Positions 11,629 through 26,400 of a stretch of DNA of 64,000 nt are shown here, piece by piece (the first letter of the stretch is position 1; each line of letters starts with the position of its first letter). The DNA is taken from assembly GCF_001953355.1 (NCBI RefSeq), contig NZ_MPIY01000017.1:186001-250000 (forward strand). The letters run 5' to 3'. Position numbers and translations under genes: made by a program. The notes under the pieces were generated by a model. It was not told the DNA's origin, did no database searches, and saw only the letters and a program-made list of their open reading frames with translations. Source of the DNA: Polynucleobacter sphagniphilus. Its GTDB lineage: Bacteria; Pseudomonadota; Gammaproteobacteria; Burkholderiales; Burkholderiaceae.

Positions 11629-11979
11629 ATGGGCGCTTGGCCAATCGCAAAAAAAAGCGTCTGCGCGCTAGCTGCCTTTTTATCTATCGCTTCAGCACAC
11701 GCTAGCAACGATACTGAAATGGCACTTGATATTGCTAAAAAAAATGCATGTTTGGGTTGTCATGCAGTGTCTAAAAAAATAGTGGGGCCAAGCTATCAAG
11801 ACGTTGCTCTTAGGTATAGAAACAATCCGCAGGCAATTGCTTTTTTGAAAAATAAAATACGCAATGGTGGGGTGGGTTCTTGGGGTGTGGTTCCGATGCC
11901 TGCCAATAGTAAATTGAGCGACTCAGACTTAACTTTGCTTACACAGTGGATCTTGCATGGGGCTCCTAGTCCCAATTGA
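11629..11979 (+). CDS. Class I cytochrome c
   Basis: Signal peptide, CLGCH haem motif, WGVVPMPAN distal Met. Confidence 0.9.
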   Translation: MGAWPIAKKSVCALAAFLSIASAHASNDTEMALDIAKKNACLGCHAVSKKIVGPSYQDVALRYRNNPQAIAFLKNKIRNGGVGSWGVVPMPANSKLSDSDLTLLTQWILHGAPSPN

Positions 11980-12569
11980 GCTATCGGTAGAGGGATATCC
12001 TCTTATCAGTTGGTAAGCCATGAATTGTTATCGCCCCCTTGCTTGGTGGCAGGCGTACCCGCTAAAAACGCATGCTTCTTGGATTGGGCTCTTAATTAGA
12101 GTTTTCCATTGCCCCAAAACTAGTGTCGCCAAGCTAAATAGTCAGATCGACGACGAAATATAGGATTTCTGGGGCAACATCACCATGGTTCTTTTAGGCC
12201 GCTAGCCCAGATAAATAAGGGGTCTTAGGCTGTTTGCTAGAGGGGGTGAGAAGAAACTGTAGCGATACAGATGGACCGGAAACCCAGGTGCTGTATGGCT
12301 TCCAGCCTGTTTCCCCACCTTTCGGAGAGTGACGTACCAAAAATTAGTAGATTTACCCTCAACATATTGAGAAAAAACAATCAAAACTACAAAAAACACC
12401 TAAAAAAGAGTGATTTTTTTCTGGCCTAGTGTGAAAAATCCTCTAAAAATGGAAATATTTTGAATTTTTTTTAAAATATTTTCAATTTATATCTCATTGT
12501 TTTAAAAGGATTTATTTAAGAATTAAGAAAAATCTTCGCTTTTTTTTATGAAATAGACGACGAAAGGTG

Positions 12570-12596
12570 TTGACGACTGTGAAAAACGGGTATAAA
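12570..12596 (+). promoter_or_regulatory. Putative rRNA operon promoter
   Basis: TTGACG-N15-TATAAA preceded by about 150 bp of A/T-rich tracts (UP-element-like). Confidence 0.65.
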
Positions 12597-12647
12597 GTCT
12601 CATCTCTCTGCTGCAACGTTTTAACGAAATACGAAACGCGAGTCAGC

Positions 12648-12660
12648 CCTCTTTAAAAAT
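12648..12660 (+). promoter_or_regulatory. boxA-like antitermination element (rRNA leader)
   Basis: CCTCTTTAAAAAT, repeated as TTCTTTAAAAATT in the 16S-23S spacer. Confidence 0.5.
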
Positions 12661-12814
12661 TAGTCAACCGATAATTGTGGGTACTAGGCAAAAGCATCCA
12701 GTCCTTCGGGACAGATGTAAATAAATAGTACTCATAGACAGTAAAAAGATTTGGTTTTATTACCAAGTCAATTTCTTGAATGAGTGCGACGATCCGCAAG
12801 GATCACAGGAATTG

Positions 12815-14349
<1,535 letters not shown>

Positions 14350-14405
14350 GAGAAAAGATGCTGGAGCTATAGTGCCCACACTTATCGGTTGACAATAAAA
14401 GCCAC

Positions 14406-14482
14406 GGGTCTGTAGCTCAGCTGGTTAGAGCACTGTGTTGATAACGCAGGGGTCGTAGGTTCAAGTCCTACCAGACCCACCA
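14406..14482 (+). tRNA. tRNA-Ile (GAT)
   Basis: GGGTCTGTAGCTCAGCTGGTTAGAGCACTGTGTTGATAACGCAGGGGTCGTAGGTTCAAGTCCTACCAGACCCACCA. Confidence 0.98.
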
Positions 14483-14511
14483 TCAGCAGTGATATGGACT
14501 AAGTGGACGTT

Positions 14512-14587
14512 GGGGGATTAGCTCAGCTGGGAGAGCACCTGCTTTGCAAGCAGGGGGTCGTCGGTTCGATCCCGTCATCCTCCACCA
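14512..14587 (+). tRNA. tRNA-Ala (TGC)
   Basis: GGGGGATTAGCTCAGCTGGGAGAGCACCTGCTTTGCAAGCAGGGGGTCGTCGGTTCGATCCCGTCATCCTCCACCA. Confidence 0.98.
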
Positions 14588-14856
14588 ACATCTAAATGTC
14601 AAAACTAAGCGAACATTTAATCGTTTAGTTTTGCCATTTATGGCTGTTCTTTAAAAATTTGAGTAAGCAAAGTGTCTAATGTTTCTTTGAGAGGACATTA
14701 GACAATGTAATAAGGGTAAAGATTGAATCATCAATCAGTAATATCAAACGAGTTTTTACAAAGTTCTTAACAAGTACTTACAGTTTGGATTACGGCAAAC
14801 ATGTCAGAAGTAGAAGTAAAACCTGTAACGGTTACTAGCAATGGTGCTCGTTATAG

Positions 14857-17733
<2,877 letters not shown>

Positions 17734-17833
17734 ACCAGCACTATTGTGTTGGATGTTTGCCAGATTTAATCTGCATCCTTATTACATGCTTACTCAAATC
17801 GAGTTGTTGATTTATCAGCAACTCAACCCTCTA

Positions 17834-17949
17834 CGCCCGGTGACCATAGCAAGTTGGAACCACTCCTTCCCATCCCGAACAGGACAGTGAAACGACTTTA
17901 CGCCGATGATAGTGCGGATTACCCGTGTGAAAGTAGGTAACTGCCGGGC
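17834..17949 (+). rRNA. rrf: 5S ribosomal RNA
   Basis: GCCCGGTGACCATAGCAAGTTGGAACCACTCCTTCCCATCCCGAACAGGACAGTGAAACGAC...GCCGGGC. Confidence 0.96.
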
Positions 17950-17959
17950 ACCAACGTGA

Positions 17960-17990
17960 CGCCCAGACCCAAAAGGTCTGGGCGTTTTTA
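17960..17990 (+). terminator. rRNA operon intrinsic terminator
   Basis: CGCCCAGACC-CAAAA-GGTCTGGGCG followed by TTTTT. Confidence 0.92.
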
Positions 17991-18062
17991 CTTGTGCGAA
18001 GCGTATTTACGGGCTTTAGAGATTGACAGAAACTCCATTTGGAGTCAGAATATTGGGTTGAC

Positions 18063-18147
18063 GGAGGGGTGTCCGAGTGGCTAAAGGAGGCAGACTGTAA
18101 ATCTGTTGGCTATGCCTACGTAGGTTCGAATCCTACCCCCTCCACCA
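18063..18147 (+). tRNA. tRNA-Tyr (GTA)
   Basis: Class II tRNA with GTA anticodon (GACTGTAAATC), encoded CCA. Confidence 0.97.
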
Positions 18148-18152
18148 GATGT

Positions 18153-18226
18153 GCGGGATTAGTTTAATGGTAAAACAGCAGATTTCCAATCTTCGGTCAA
18201 GAGTTCGATTCTCTTATCCCGCTCCA
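18153..18226 (+). tRNA. tRNA-Gly (TCC)
   Basis: GCGGGAT...TTTCCAA...ATCCCGCTCCA. Confidence 0.95.
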
Positions 18227-18246
18227 GAATTTGTAGTAAATGATTG

Positions 18247-18321
<75 letters not shown>

Positions 18322-18382
18322 AGGTTGATGTATTTAAAATGTGTAGTTCATTCGTAACTGGATTGGTTTTTAGAGTTAACTA

Positions 18383-19591
18383 AAGGCAGACAAAAAAATG
18401 GCAAAAGAAAAGTTTGAGCGGACAAAACCGCACGTAAACGTTGGCACTATTGGTCACGTTGACCACGGTAAAACCACATTGACAGCAGCAATTGCAACCG
18501 TGCTCTCCAAAGCATTCGGTGGCGAAGCAAAAGCATATGATCAGATCGATGCTGCTCCAGAAGAAAAAGCACGTGGTATTACGATTAATACAGCACACGT
18601 TGAGTACGAGACAGCAAACCGTCACTATGCTCACGTTGATTGCCCAGGACATGCTGACTACGTTAAGAACATGATTACCGGTGCTGCCCAGATGGACGGC
18701 GCTATTTTGGTTTGCTCTGCTGCTGACGGCCCAATGCCACAAACACGTGAGCACATCCTCTTGGCTCGCCAAGTGGGCGTTCCATACATCGTGGTGTTCT
18801 TGAACAAGTGCGACATGGTTGATGACGCTGAATTGTTAGAACTCGTAGAAATGGAAGTTCGTGAACTTCTTTCTAAGTACGACTTCCCAGGCGATGACAC
18901 TCCAATCGTTCAAGGTTCTGCTAAGTTAGCCCTTGAAGGCGACGAAGGCCCATTGGGTAAAGAAGCCATCATGAAATTGGCTGAAGCTTTAGATACCTAT
19001 ATCCCAACTCCAGAGCGCGCTGTTGACGGTGCCTTCTTGATGCCTGTAGAAGATGTGTTCTCTATCTCTGGTCGCGGTACTGTAGTGACTGGTCGTATCG
19101 AGCGCGGTATTGTTAAAGTTGGTGAAGAGATTGAAATCGTTGGTATTAAGCCAACTCTCAAAACCACTTGTACTGGCGTTGAAATGTTCCGCAAATTGCT
19201 CGACCAAGGTCAAGCAGGCGATAACGTTGGTATCTTGTTACGCGGCACAAAACGTGAAGAAGTTGAGCGTGGCCAAGTATTGGCTAAGCCAGGTTCTATC
19301 ACTCCACATACTCACTTTACAGCCGAGGTTTACATCTTGGGTAAAGATGAAGGTGGTCGTCATACTCCATTCTTTAACAACTATCGTCCACAGTTCTACT
19401 TCCGTACAACGGACGTGACTGGTTCAATCGAGTTGCCAAAAGACAAAGAAATGGTGATGCCTGGTGATAACGTCACAATTACCGTAAAACTCATCGCTCC
19501 TATCGCGATGGAAGAAGGTTTACGTTTTGCAATCCGTGAAGGTGGCCGTACTGTTGGCGCCGGTGTGGTTGCTAAGATTTTGGCTTAATTA
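18383..19591 (+). repeat. Long direct repeat (tuf copy 1 plus short flanks), paired with 35201-36409
   Basis: Same sequence wherever compared by eye; all nested six-frame ORFs match between the two copies; identity extends 15 bp 5' and 3 bp 3' of the CDS. Confidence 0.9.
18398..19588 (+). CDS. tuf: Elongation factor Tu (copy 1)
   Basis: [34 protein letters not shown]; 396 aa. Confidence 0.99.
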   Translation: MAKEKFERTKPHVNVGTIGHVDHGKTTLTAAIATVLSKAFGGEAKAYDQIDAAPEEKARGITINTAHVEYETANRHYAHVDCPGHADYVKNMITGAAQMDGAILVCSAADGPMPQTREHILLARQVGVPYIVVFLNKCDMVDDAELLELVEMEVRELLSKYDFPGDDTPIVQGSAKLALEGDEGPLGKEAIMKLAEALDTYIPTPERAVDGAFLMPVEDVFSISGRGTVVTGRIERGIVKVGEEIEIVGIKPTLKTTCTGVEMFRKLLDQGQAGDNVGILLRGTKREEVERGQVLAKPGSITPHTHFTAEVYILGKDEGGRHTPFFNNYRPQFYFRTTDVTGSIELPKDKEMVMPGDNVTITVKLIAPIAMEEGLRFAIREGGRTVGAGVVAKILA

Positions 19592-19599
19592 AGAAATAT

Positions 19600-19675
19600 A
19601 GGGGTGTAGCTCAATTGGCAGAGCGTTGGTCTCCAAAACCAAAGGTTGGGGGTTCGATGCCCTCCGCCCCTGCCA
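19600..19675 (+). tRNA. tRNA-Trp (CCA)
   Basis: AGGGGTGTAGCTCAATTGGCAGAGCGTTGGTCTCCAAAACCAAAGGTTGGGGGTTCGATGCCCTCCGCCCCTGCCA. Confidence 0.97.
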
Positions 19676-19696
19676 CGATTTGAACTGAAAGTAATA

Positions 19697-20074
19697 ATGT
19701 CTCAACATACAGCAAGTCATACAGAAGCAAAGAGTAGCTGGGTCTCCGGACTGGCTGCTCTTGTTGTCGTTGCAGCGTTGGTTTTGTATTACACGCTCAT
19801 CGATCAATCTATGCTCATTCGATTAGTTGTATTGTTTGGTGGCATTGCTGCTGCAGTTTTAGTTGTGGCCCTTTCTCCAGATGGACGTCGTTTTATCCAT
19901 TATGCAAAGGATTCATGGTACGAAGTAAAGAAAGTTGTTTGGCCTACTCGTAAAGAGACCACACAAATGACTTTGGTTGTATTTGGTTTTGTATTGATCA
20001 TGTCTTTGTTTCTGTGGATCGCAGACAAATTAATTGAATGGCTAGTTTTTTCAGCCTTTCTTGGCTGGAAGTGA
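19697..20074 (+). CDS. secE: Preprotein translocase subunit SecE
   Basis: ATG at 19697; SWYEVKKVVWPTRKETTQMTLVV and TM segments; between tRNA-Trp and nusG. Confidence 0.95.
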   Translation: MSQHTASHTEAKSSWVSGLAALVVVAALVLYYTLIDQSMLIRLVVLFGGIAAAVLVVALSPDGRRFIHYAKDSWYEVKKVVWPTRKETTQMTLVVFGFVLIMSLFLWIADKLIEWLVFSAFLGWK

Positions 20075-20083
20075 GTAAGAAAA

Positions 20084-20656
20084 ATGATTGATTCTGAAGT
20101 AGCCGCAAATCCTCAAGCCACAGGCAATATGCGTTGGTACGTTATTCATGCCTATTCTGGCATGGAGAAAAGTGTAAAGCGCGGCCTCGAGGAGCGCATT
20201 GGCCGTTCTGGGATGGTGGATAAATTTGGCCGTATTTTGGTTCCTTCCGAAGAGGTTGTTGAAATCAAGTCAGGCGCAAAATCTGTATCTGAGCGCCGTT
20301 TCTTCCCAGGCTACGTCTTGATTGAGATGGAAATGACCGATGAAAGCTGGCATTTGGTTAAAAACACACCAAAAGTAACTGGTTTTGTTGGTGGCGTTCG
20401 TAATCGTCCAAGCCCGATTTCTACAGCAGAAGTATCCAAAATTATGGATCAAATGCAAGCCGGAGTTGACAAACCAAAGCCTAAGACCTTATTTGAGGTA
20501 GGTGAGATTGTTCGCGTTAAAGAAGGTCCTTTTGTGGATTTCAACGGGAATATTGAAGAAGTTAACTACGAGAAGTCAAGATTGCGCGTTTCTGTTACAA
20601 TTTTTGGCCGCGGTACCCCAGTTGAGCTGGAGTTCGGACAAGTAGAAAAGATGTAA
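20084..20656 (+). CDS. nusG: Transcription termination/antitermination protein NusG
   Basis: [39 protein letters not shown] motif. Confidence 0.98.
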   Translation: MIDSEVAANPQATGNMRWYVIHAYSGMEKSVKRGLEERIGRSGMVDKFGRILVPSEEVVEIKSGAKSVSERRFFPGYVLIEMEMTDESWHLVKNTPKVTGFVGGVRNRPSPISTAEVSKIMDQMQAGVDKPKPKTLFEVGEIVRVKEGPFVDFNGNIEEVNYEKSRLRVSVTIFGRGTPVELEFGQVEKM

Positions 20657-20824
20657 AAACAAGGACTTAGTCCGGTTTTGTAGTTAAGTAGTTTGTTGTG
20701 CAAGATGGTTATTTAGATTTAGTAATTAACCGAGGAGCGGAGCTAGCAAGCCAAAAAACTAGCGAAGCGTTTACTCAACAGCGGTCTTTCCTAATGAGGT
20801 AAGGCGCGCTTTTAGGAGCAATTA

Positions 20825-21256
20825 ATGGCAAAGAAGATCATTGGCTTTATTAAGCTGCAGATCCCTGCAGGTAAAGCAAATCCATCACCTCCCGTAGGTC
20901 CAGCTTTGGGTCAACGCGGCCTTAACATTATGGAATTCTGTAAGGCGTTTAATGCTCAAACACAGAGCATGGAGCCAGGTCTTCCAATTCCAGTTGTGAT
21001 TACAGCGTTTGCTGATAAGAGCTTCACATTCATCATGAAGACTCCTCCAGCAACCATCATGATCAAGAAGGCTGCGAAGATTGAAAAAGGTTCACCACGC
21101 CCTCATACCGATAAGGTAGGAAAAATTACACGTGCTCAAGCGGAAGAAATCGCTAAAGCAAAAATGCCCGATTTGACAGCCGCCGATATGGATGCAGCTG
21201 TACGCACAATCGCTGGTAGCGCCCGTTCCATGGGCATCACTGTGGAAGGTCTCTAA
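20825..21256 (+). CDS. rplK: 50S ribosomal protein L11
   Basis: [35 protein letters not shown]. Confidence 0.99.
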   Translation: MAKKIIGFIKLQIPAGKANPSPPVGPALGQRGLNIMEFCKAFNAQTQSMEPGLPIPVVITAFADKSFTFIMKTPPATIMIKKAAKIEKGSPRPHTDKVGKITRAQAEEIAKAKMPDLTAADMDAAVRTIAGSARSMGITVEGL

Positions 21257-21258
21257 TC

Positions 21259-21960
21259 ATGACTAAATTATCCAAACGTTTAAAAGCAATCGAATCTAAA
21301 GTTGATCGCAATAAGTTTTACCCACTCGAAGAAGCGTTGAATCTTGTTAAAGAGTGCGCTACTGCCAAATTCGATGAATCTATCGATGTTGCAGTTCAAT
21401 TGGGTATTGATGCGAAGAAATCTGATCAAGTTGTGCGCGGTGCTGTTGTGCTCCCAGCTGGTACAGGCAAGCATGTTCGCGTTGCTGTTTTTGCACAGGG
21501 CGAAAAAGCTGAGCAAGCCAAGGCTGCTGGTGCAGAGATTGTTGGCATGGAAGATCTCGCTGAGCAAATTAAAGGCGGAAATATCGATTTTGATATTTTG
21601 ATTGCATCTCCAGACACAATGAAAATTGTTGGTACATTGGGACAAGTATTGGGTCCACGTGGTTTGATGCCGAATCCAAAAGTAGGAACCGTTACTCCAG
21701 ACGTAGCTACTGCAGTTAAAAATGCAAAAGCTGGTCAAGTTCAGTTCCGTGTAGATAAAGCCGGTATTGTTCACGCCACTATTGGTCGTCGTTCATTCGA
21801 GCCAGCTGCGTTGAAATCAAACTTACTCGCATTGCTTGAGGCTTTAAATAAAGCGAAGCCACCTGCATCAAAAGGTATTTATTTAAGAAAAGTTGCGGTA
21901 AGCAGCACCATGGGTGCAGGCGTACGCGTTGACCAAGCATCGTTACAGGCGGCTAAGTAA
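21259..21960 (+). CDS. rplA: 50S ribosomal protein L1
   Basis: [33 protein letters not shown]. Confidence 0.99.
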   Translation: MTKLSKRLKAIESKVDRNKFYPLEEALNLVKECATAKFDESIDVAVQLGIDAKKSDQVVRGAVVLPAGTGKHVRVAVFAQGEKAEQAKAAGAEIVGMEDLAEQIKGGNIDFDILIASPDTMKIVGTLGQVLGPRGLMPNPKVGTVTPDVATAVKNAKAGQVQFRVDKAGIVHATIGRRSFEPAALKSNLLALLEALNKAKPPASKGIYLRKVAVSSTMGAGVRVDQASLQAAK

Positions 21961-22085
21961 GTCGCAGTAGCAAAAAAAGAACTTTGGGTCGACTTTCATT
22001 CTTTGAGTGGGAGTCGAACATCAAAGACCGTTGGTGAATTAGTTGCTTCTAAAGAATTGATTCTTAATCGTTACGAAAGTAATAG

Positions 22086-22178
22086 CCAGCGCAGATGGCG
22101 ACCCTGAAAAAATTTCACAAGATTCTCTTGTGACAAATGATCAGACGCTGGTGTGTAACCCCAACTGGAAACAGTTGG
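22086..22178 (+). promoter_or_regulatory. Candidate L10(L12)4 leader RNA upstream of rplJ
   Basis: CCAGCG(22086)...CGCTGG(22146) enclosing helix, CACAAGA-TTC-TCTTGTG hairpin at 22116-22132 and CCAACT-GGAAAC-AGTTGG at 22161-22178 just before the rplJ SD. Confidence 0.5.
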
Positions 22179-22196
22179 TTTTTAAGGAGTTAAACC

Positions 22197-22844
22197 GTGC
22201 CTTTGAATGTACAAGACAAAAAAGCGATTGTTGCTGATGTCGGCGCTCAATTGGCTGGAGCTCAAACAGTCGTGCTCGCTGAATACCGTGGTATTCCAGT
22301 AGAGCAGTTGACAAAGCTACGTGCTAGCGCACGTGACCAAGGTGTATATCTTCGCGTTCTGAAGAACACATTGGCACGCCGTGCTGCACAAGGCACACAG
22401 TTTGAGCCCCTTGCTGATTCGATGGTTGGCCCCTTGATCTATGGCATCTCTGCTGATCCGATTGCTTCGGCAAAAGTATTGCAGAACTTTGCTAAGACTC
22501 AAGACAAGCTTGTCATCACTGCTGGCTTATATAACGGCAAGTTGTTAGACGTTGCAGGCGTAAAAGCCCTCGCAACAATTCCAAGCCGCGATGAGTTGTT
22601 ATCGCAGTTGTTGGGTGTGATGTTAGCCCCAGTTTCTGCAATGGCTCGCGTATTGGGCGCAGTAGCAGCACAAAAGGCAGAAGGAGCACCAGCTCCGGTA
22701 GCCGAAGTGGCAGCACCTGCAGTTGAAGCAGCAGCACCGGCAGAAGTAGTTGCCGAGGCCGCCGCTCCAGAAGCAGCTGCTGAGCCTGCAGCTGCAGCCC
22801 CAGAAGCTGGAACAGAAGCAAACGAAACCCCTGCCGCTGAATAA
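22197..22844 (+). CDS. rplJ: 50S ribosomal protein L10 (with Ala/Glu/Pro-rich C-terminal tail)
   Basis: [35 protein letters not shown] start; between rplA and rplL. Confidence 0.97.
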   Translation: MPLNVQDKKAIVADVGAQLAGAQTVVLAEYRGIPVEQLTKLRASARDQGVYLRVLKNTLARRAAQGTQFEPLADSMVGPLIYGISADPIASAKVLQNFAKTQDKLVITAGLYNGKLLDVAGVKALATIPSRDELLSQLLGVMLAPVSAMARVLGAVAAQKAEGAPAPVAEVAAPAVEAAAPAEVVAEAAAPEAAAEPAAAAPEAGTEANETPAAE

Positions 22845-22880
22845 GCGACAGATTAACTATTTAAGTATTAGGAGCTAAAA

Positions 22881-23255
22881 ATGGCGATTACTAAAGAAGA
22901 AATTATTGATGCAGTAGGCAGCATGTCTGTAATGGATTTGAACGACTTGGTTAAGGCGTTCGAAGAGAAGTTTGGCGTTTCAGCTGCAGCGATGGCTGTT
23001 GCTGGTCCTGCTGGTGCTGCTGGTGGCGCAGCTGCTGAAGAGCAAACAGAATTCACTGTTAACTTGCTCGAAGCTGGCGCAAACAAGGTTTCAGTAATTA
23101 AGGCTGTTCGCGAAATTACTGGTCTTGGCCTCAAAGAAGCTAAGGACTTGGTTGATGGCGCACCGAAGCCAATTAAAGAAGCTGTTGACAAGAAAACAGC
23201 TGAAGAAGCTAAGAAGAAGCTTGAAGAAGCTGGCGCTAAAGCAGAACTCAAGTAA
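22881..23255 (+). CDS. rplL: 50S ribosomal protein L7/L12
   Basis: [13 protein letters not shown]..., [26 protein letters not shown]. Confidence 0.99.
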
Positions 23256-23300
23256 TACACACTGTGCTGGCGCTTCTCAAAAAGGAGTGCTAGCCCTGTT

Positions 23301-23354
23301 GGGTTTGACCATTAGTGGTCAAACCCGATTTCATTTCTGATTGAAATCGGGTTT
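23301..23354 (+). promoter_or_regulatory. Two overlapping, mutually exclusive hairpins (rplL-rpoB intergenic)
   Basis: Hairpin A: GGGTTTGACC(23301-23310)/GGTCAAACCC(23317-23326); hairpin B: AAACCCGATTTCA(23321-23333)/TGAAATCGGGTTT(23342-23354); they share AAACCC. Confidence 0.75.
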
Positions 23355-23481
23355 GCCTTCTGATACGACTGCAGAATGCAAGTTTGGTCGGACACTAAAT
23401 CTTTCGGTTTAGTGTTGTCCGCCAGTGGTTGGTAGTGGCCAACCGCCAAATCTTTGTACAGTCGCTGAATTCGGAGATGAA

Positions 23482-26400
23482 ATGAACTACAGCTTCACCG
23501 AACGCAAGCGAGTCCGTAAAAGCTTTGCTAAGCGAGTAAATAATCACCAGGTTCCATACCTGATCGCAACGCAGCTGGAATCCTACGCTAAATTTTTACA
23601 GGCTGATAAGCCTGCCATGTCTCGTCTTAATGAGGGACTCCAGGCCGCATTTACATCGGCATTCCCAATTGTGTCGAATAACGGCTATGCACGCATGGAA
23701 TATGTGTCATACCAGTTGTCACAGCCACCGTTTGACGTCAAAGAATGTCAACAACGTGGTTACACATTCCACTCTGCCTTACGCGCTAAAGTTCGCTTGA
23801 TTATTTATGATCGCGAAGCGCCTACCAAGGTTAAAGAAGTAAAAGAGAGTGAAGTCTATATGGGTGAAATTCCACTCATGACAGACAATGGCTCTTTCGT
23901 TATTAATGGTACTGAGCGTGTAATCGTTTCTCAGTTGCACCGTTCCCCAGGCGTGTTTTTCGAGCACGATAAGGGCAAGACCCATAGCTCAGGTAAGTTG
24001 CTATTCTCAGCACGCATCATTCCTTACCGTGGTTCATGGCTCGACTTTGAGTTTGATCCAAAAGATATCCTCTATTTCCGCGTTGATCGTCGTCGTAAGA
24101 TGCCCGTCACCATTTTGCTCAAAGCAATTGGTTTAAACAACGAACAGATTCTTGCAAACTTCTTTAACTTTGATCATTTCGCATTGACCGCTAATGGCGC
24201 ATCAATGGAGTTTGTGCCAGAACGTTTGCGTGGCCAGTTGGCAAACTTTGATGTGCTCGACAAGAATGGCGTAGTTGTCATTCAAAAAGATAAGCGCATC
24301 AACGCAAAACATATTCGTGAGCTTGAAGCAGCTAAAACCAAGAACATCGTTGTTCCAGATGATTACTTGATTGGCCGCGTTGTTGCACGCAACATTATTG
24401 ATCCAGATTCTGGTGAAATCTTAGCTTACGCTAATGATGAAATTACAGAAGAATTGTTGGCTACCTTGCGTGATGCTGGCATCAAGCAATTGGAAACGAT
24501 TTACACCAATGATTTAGATTCTGGTGCATACATTTCTCAGACATTGCGTACTGATGAAACTGCCGATCAAATGGCTGCTCGCATTGCCATCTATCGCATG
24601 ATGCGCCCTGGTGAGCCTCCAACAGAAGATGCTGTTGAGGCCTTATTTCAGCGTTTGTTCTATAACGAAGATTCATACGACTTGTCCCGCGTTGGACGTA
24701 TGAAAGTAAACAGCCGCTTGAATCGCGCTGAAATGGAAGGCCCAATGGTCTTGTCCAATGAAGATATTTTGGACACGATTAAGTCTCTCGTTGATTTGCG
24801 TAACGGTAAGGGCGAGGTTGATGATATCGACCACTTAGGCAATCGTCGCGTACGTTGTGTTGGTGAGTTAGCAGAAAATCAATTCCGCGCAGGTTTGTCA
24901 CGTGTTGAGCGTGCTGTTAAAGAGCGTCTTGGTCAAGCTGAAACAGAAAACTTGATGCCGCATGATTTGATTAACAGCAAGCCAATCTCTTCAGCGATTC
25001 GTGAGTTCTTTGGTTCATCACAGCTGTCTCAGTTTATGGATCAAACCAACCCACTTTCAGAGATCACGCATAAGCGTCGTATCTCCGCATTGGGACCTGG
25101 TGGTTTGACACGTGAGCGCGCAGGTTTTGAAGTGCGTGACGTGCATCCAACCCACTACGGACGTGTTTGCCCAATCGAAACTCCAGAAGGACCAAACATT
25201 GGTTTGATCAACTCACTCGCGTTATTTGCGCGTTTGAATGAGCATGGTTTCTTAGAGACGCCTTATCGTAAAGTTTCCAATAGCAAAGTAAGCGATGAAG
25301 TTGTTTATCTTTCCGCTATTGAAGAAGCTAAATACGTCATTGCTCAGGCGAATGCCTCGATTGACAAGAGCGGCAAACTATCCGATGAATTGGTTTCAGC
25401 GCGTCAAGCTGGTGAGACCATGATGGTTAGCCCAGAGCGCATTGATTTTATCGACGTTGCTCCTAGCCAAATCGTTTCTGCTGCTGCTTCACTCGTACCA
25501 TTCTTGGAGCACGATGATGCGAACCGAGCCTTGATGGGTGCAAACATGCAACGTCAAGCGGTACCTTGCTTGCGTCCAGATAAGCCATTGGTTGGTACAG
25601 GCTTAGAGCGTATTGTTGCGGTTGACTCCGGTACGGTTGTTTTAGCAACACGCGGCGGTATTGTGGATTATGTAGATGCGAACCGTGTAGTGATCCGTGT
25701 AAACGATGACGAGACTGCTGCTGGTGAAGTTGGTGTAGATATTTACAACCTCATCAAGTACACCCGCTCAAACCAAAACACCAATATCAACCAACGCCCC
25801 ATCGTTCAGGTTGGTGATCGTGTAGCCCGTGGTGACGTTGTTGCTGATGGCGCCTCTACTGACTTAGGTGAATTGGCTTTGGGTCAAAACATGACTGTGG
25901 CATTTATGCCATGGAACGGATACAACTTCGAAGATTCAATCTTGATCTCTGAGAAGGTTGTTGCTGATGATCGATACACTTCGATTCATATTGAAGAGTT
26001 GTCGGTTGTTGCTCGTGATACCAAACTTGGTTCAGAAGAAATTACACGCGATATCTCCAACTTGGCAGAGTCACAACTGTCTCGTTTAGATGAAAGCGGT
26101 ATTGTTTACATCGGTGCTGAAGTTGAAGCTGGTGACGTATTGGTTGGAAAAGTTACTCCAAAGGGCGAGACAACTCTCACCCCTGAAGAGAAATTGCTCC
26201 GCGCGATCTTTGGTGAAAAAGCATCTGACGTTAAAGATACTTCTTTGCGCGTTCCCTCAGGAATGATCGGTACCGTTATTGATGTCCAAGTCTTCACACG
26301 TGAAGGTATCGAACGCGATGCACGTGCACAATCAATCATTCAGGAAGAATTACAACGCTATCGCTTGGACTTGAATGACCAGTTGCGTATTGTTGAAGGC

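Noticed and set aside
12202-12399. Minus-strand 65-aa ORF in the pre-rRNA intergenic region
   Set aside because: No recognisable domain or convincing RBS; the region looks more like structured RNA or decayed sequence than a gene.
18380-18772. Antisense ORF over tuf (130 aa; repeated as 132 aa at 35192-35590)
   Set aside because: Duplicate appearance is explained by the tuf repeat; antisense to a strongly biased CDS, no independent evidence.
19646-19696. N-terminal extension of secE in the ORF track
   Set aside because: Extension runs through the 3' half of tRNA-Trp; true start is the ATG at 19697.
21280-21774. 164-aa antisense ORF over rplA
   Set aside because: Cys/Asn-rich composition typical of antisense to biased ribosomal-protein codons; no support.
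23425-23481. N-terminal extension of rpoB ([19 protein letters not shown]...)
   Set aside because: Conserved rpoB start is [15 protein letters not shown] at 23482; the extension overlaps regulatory hairpins.
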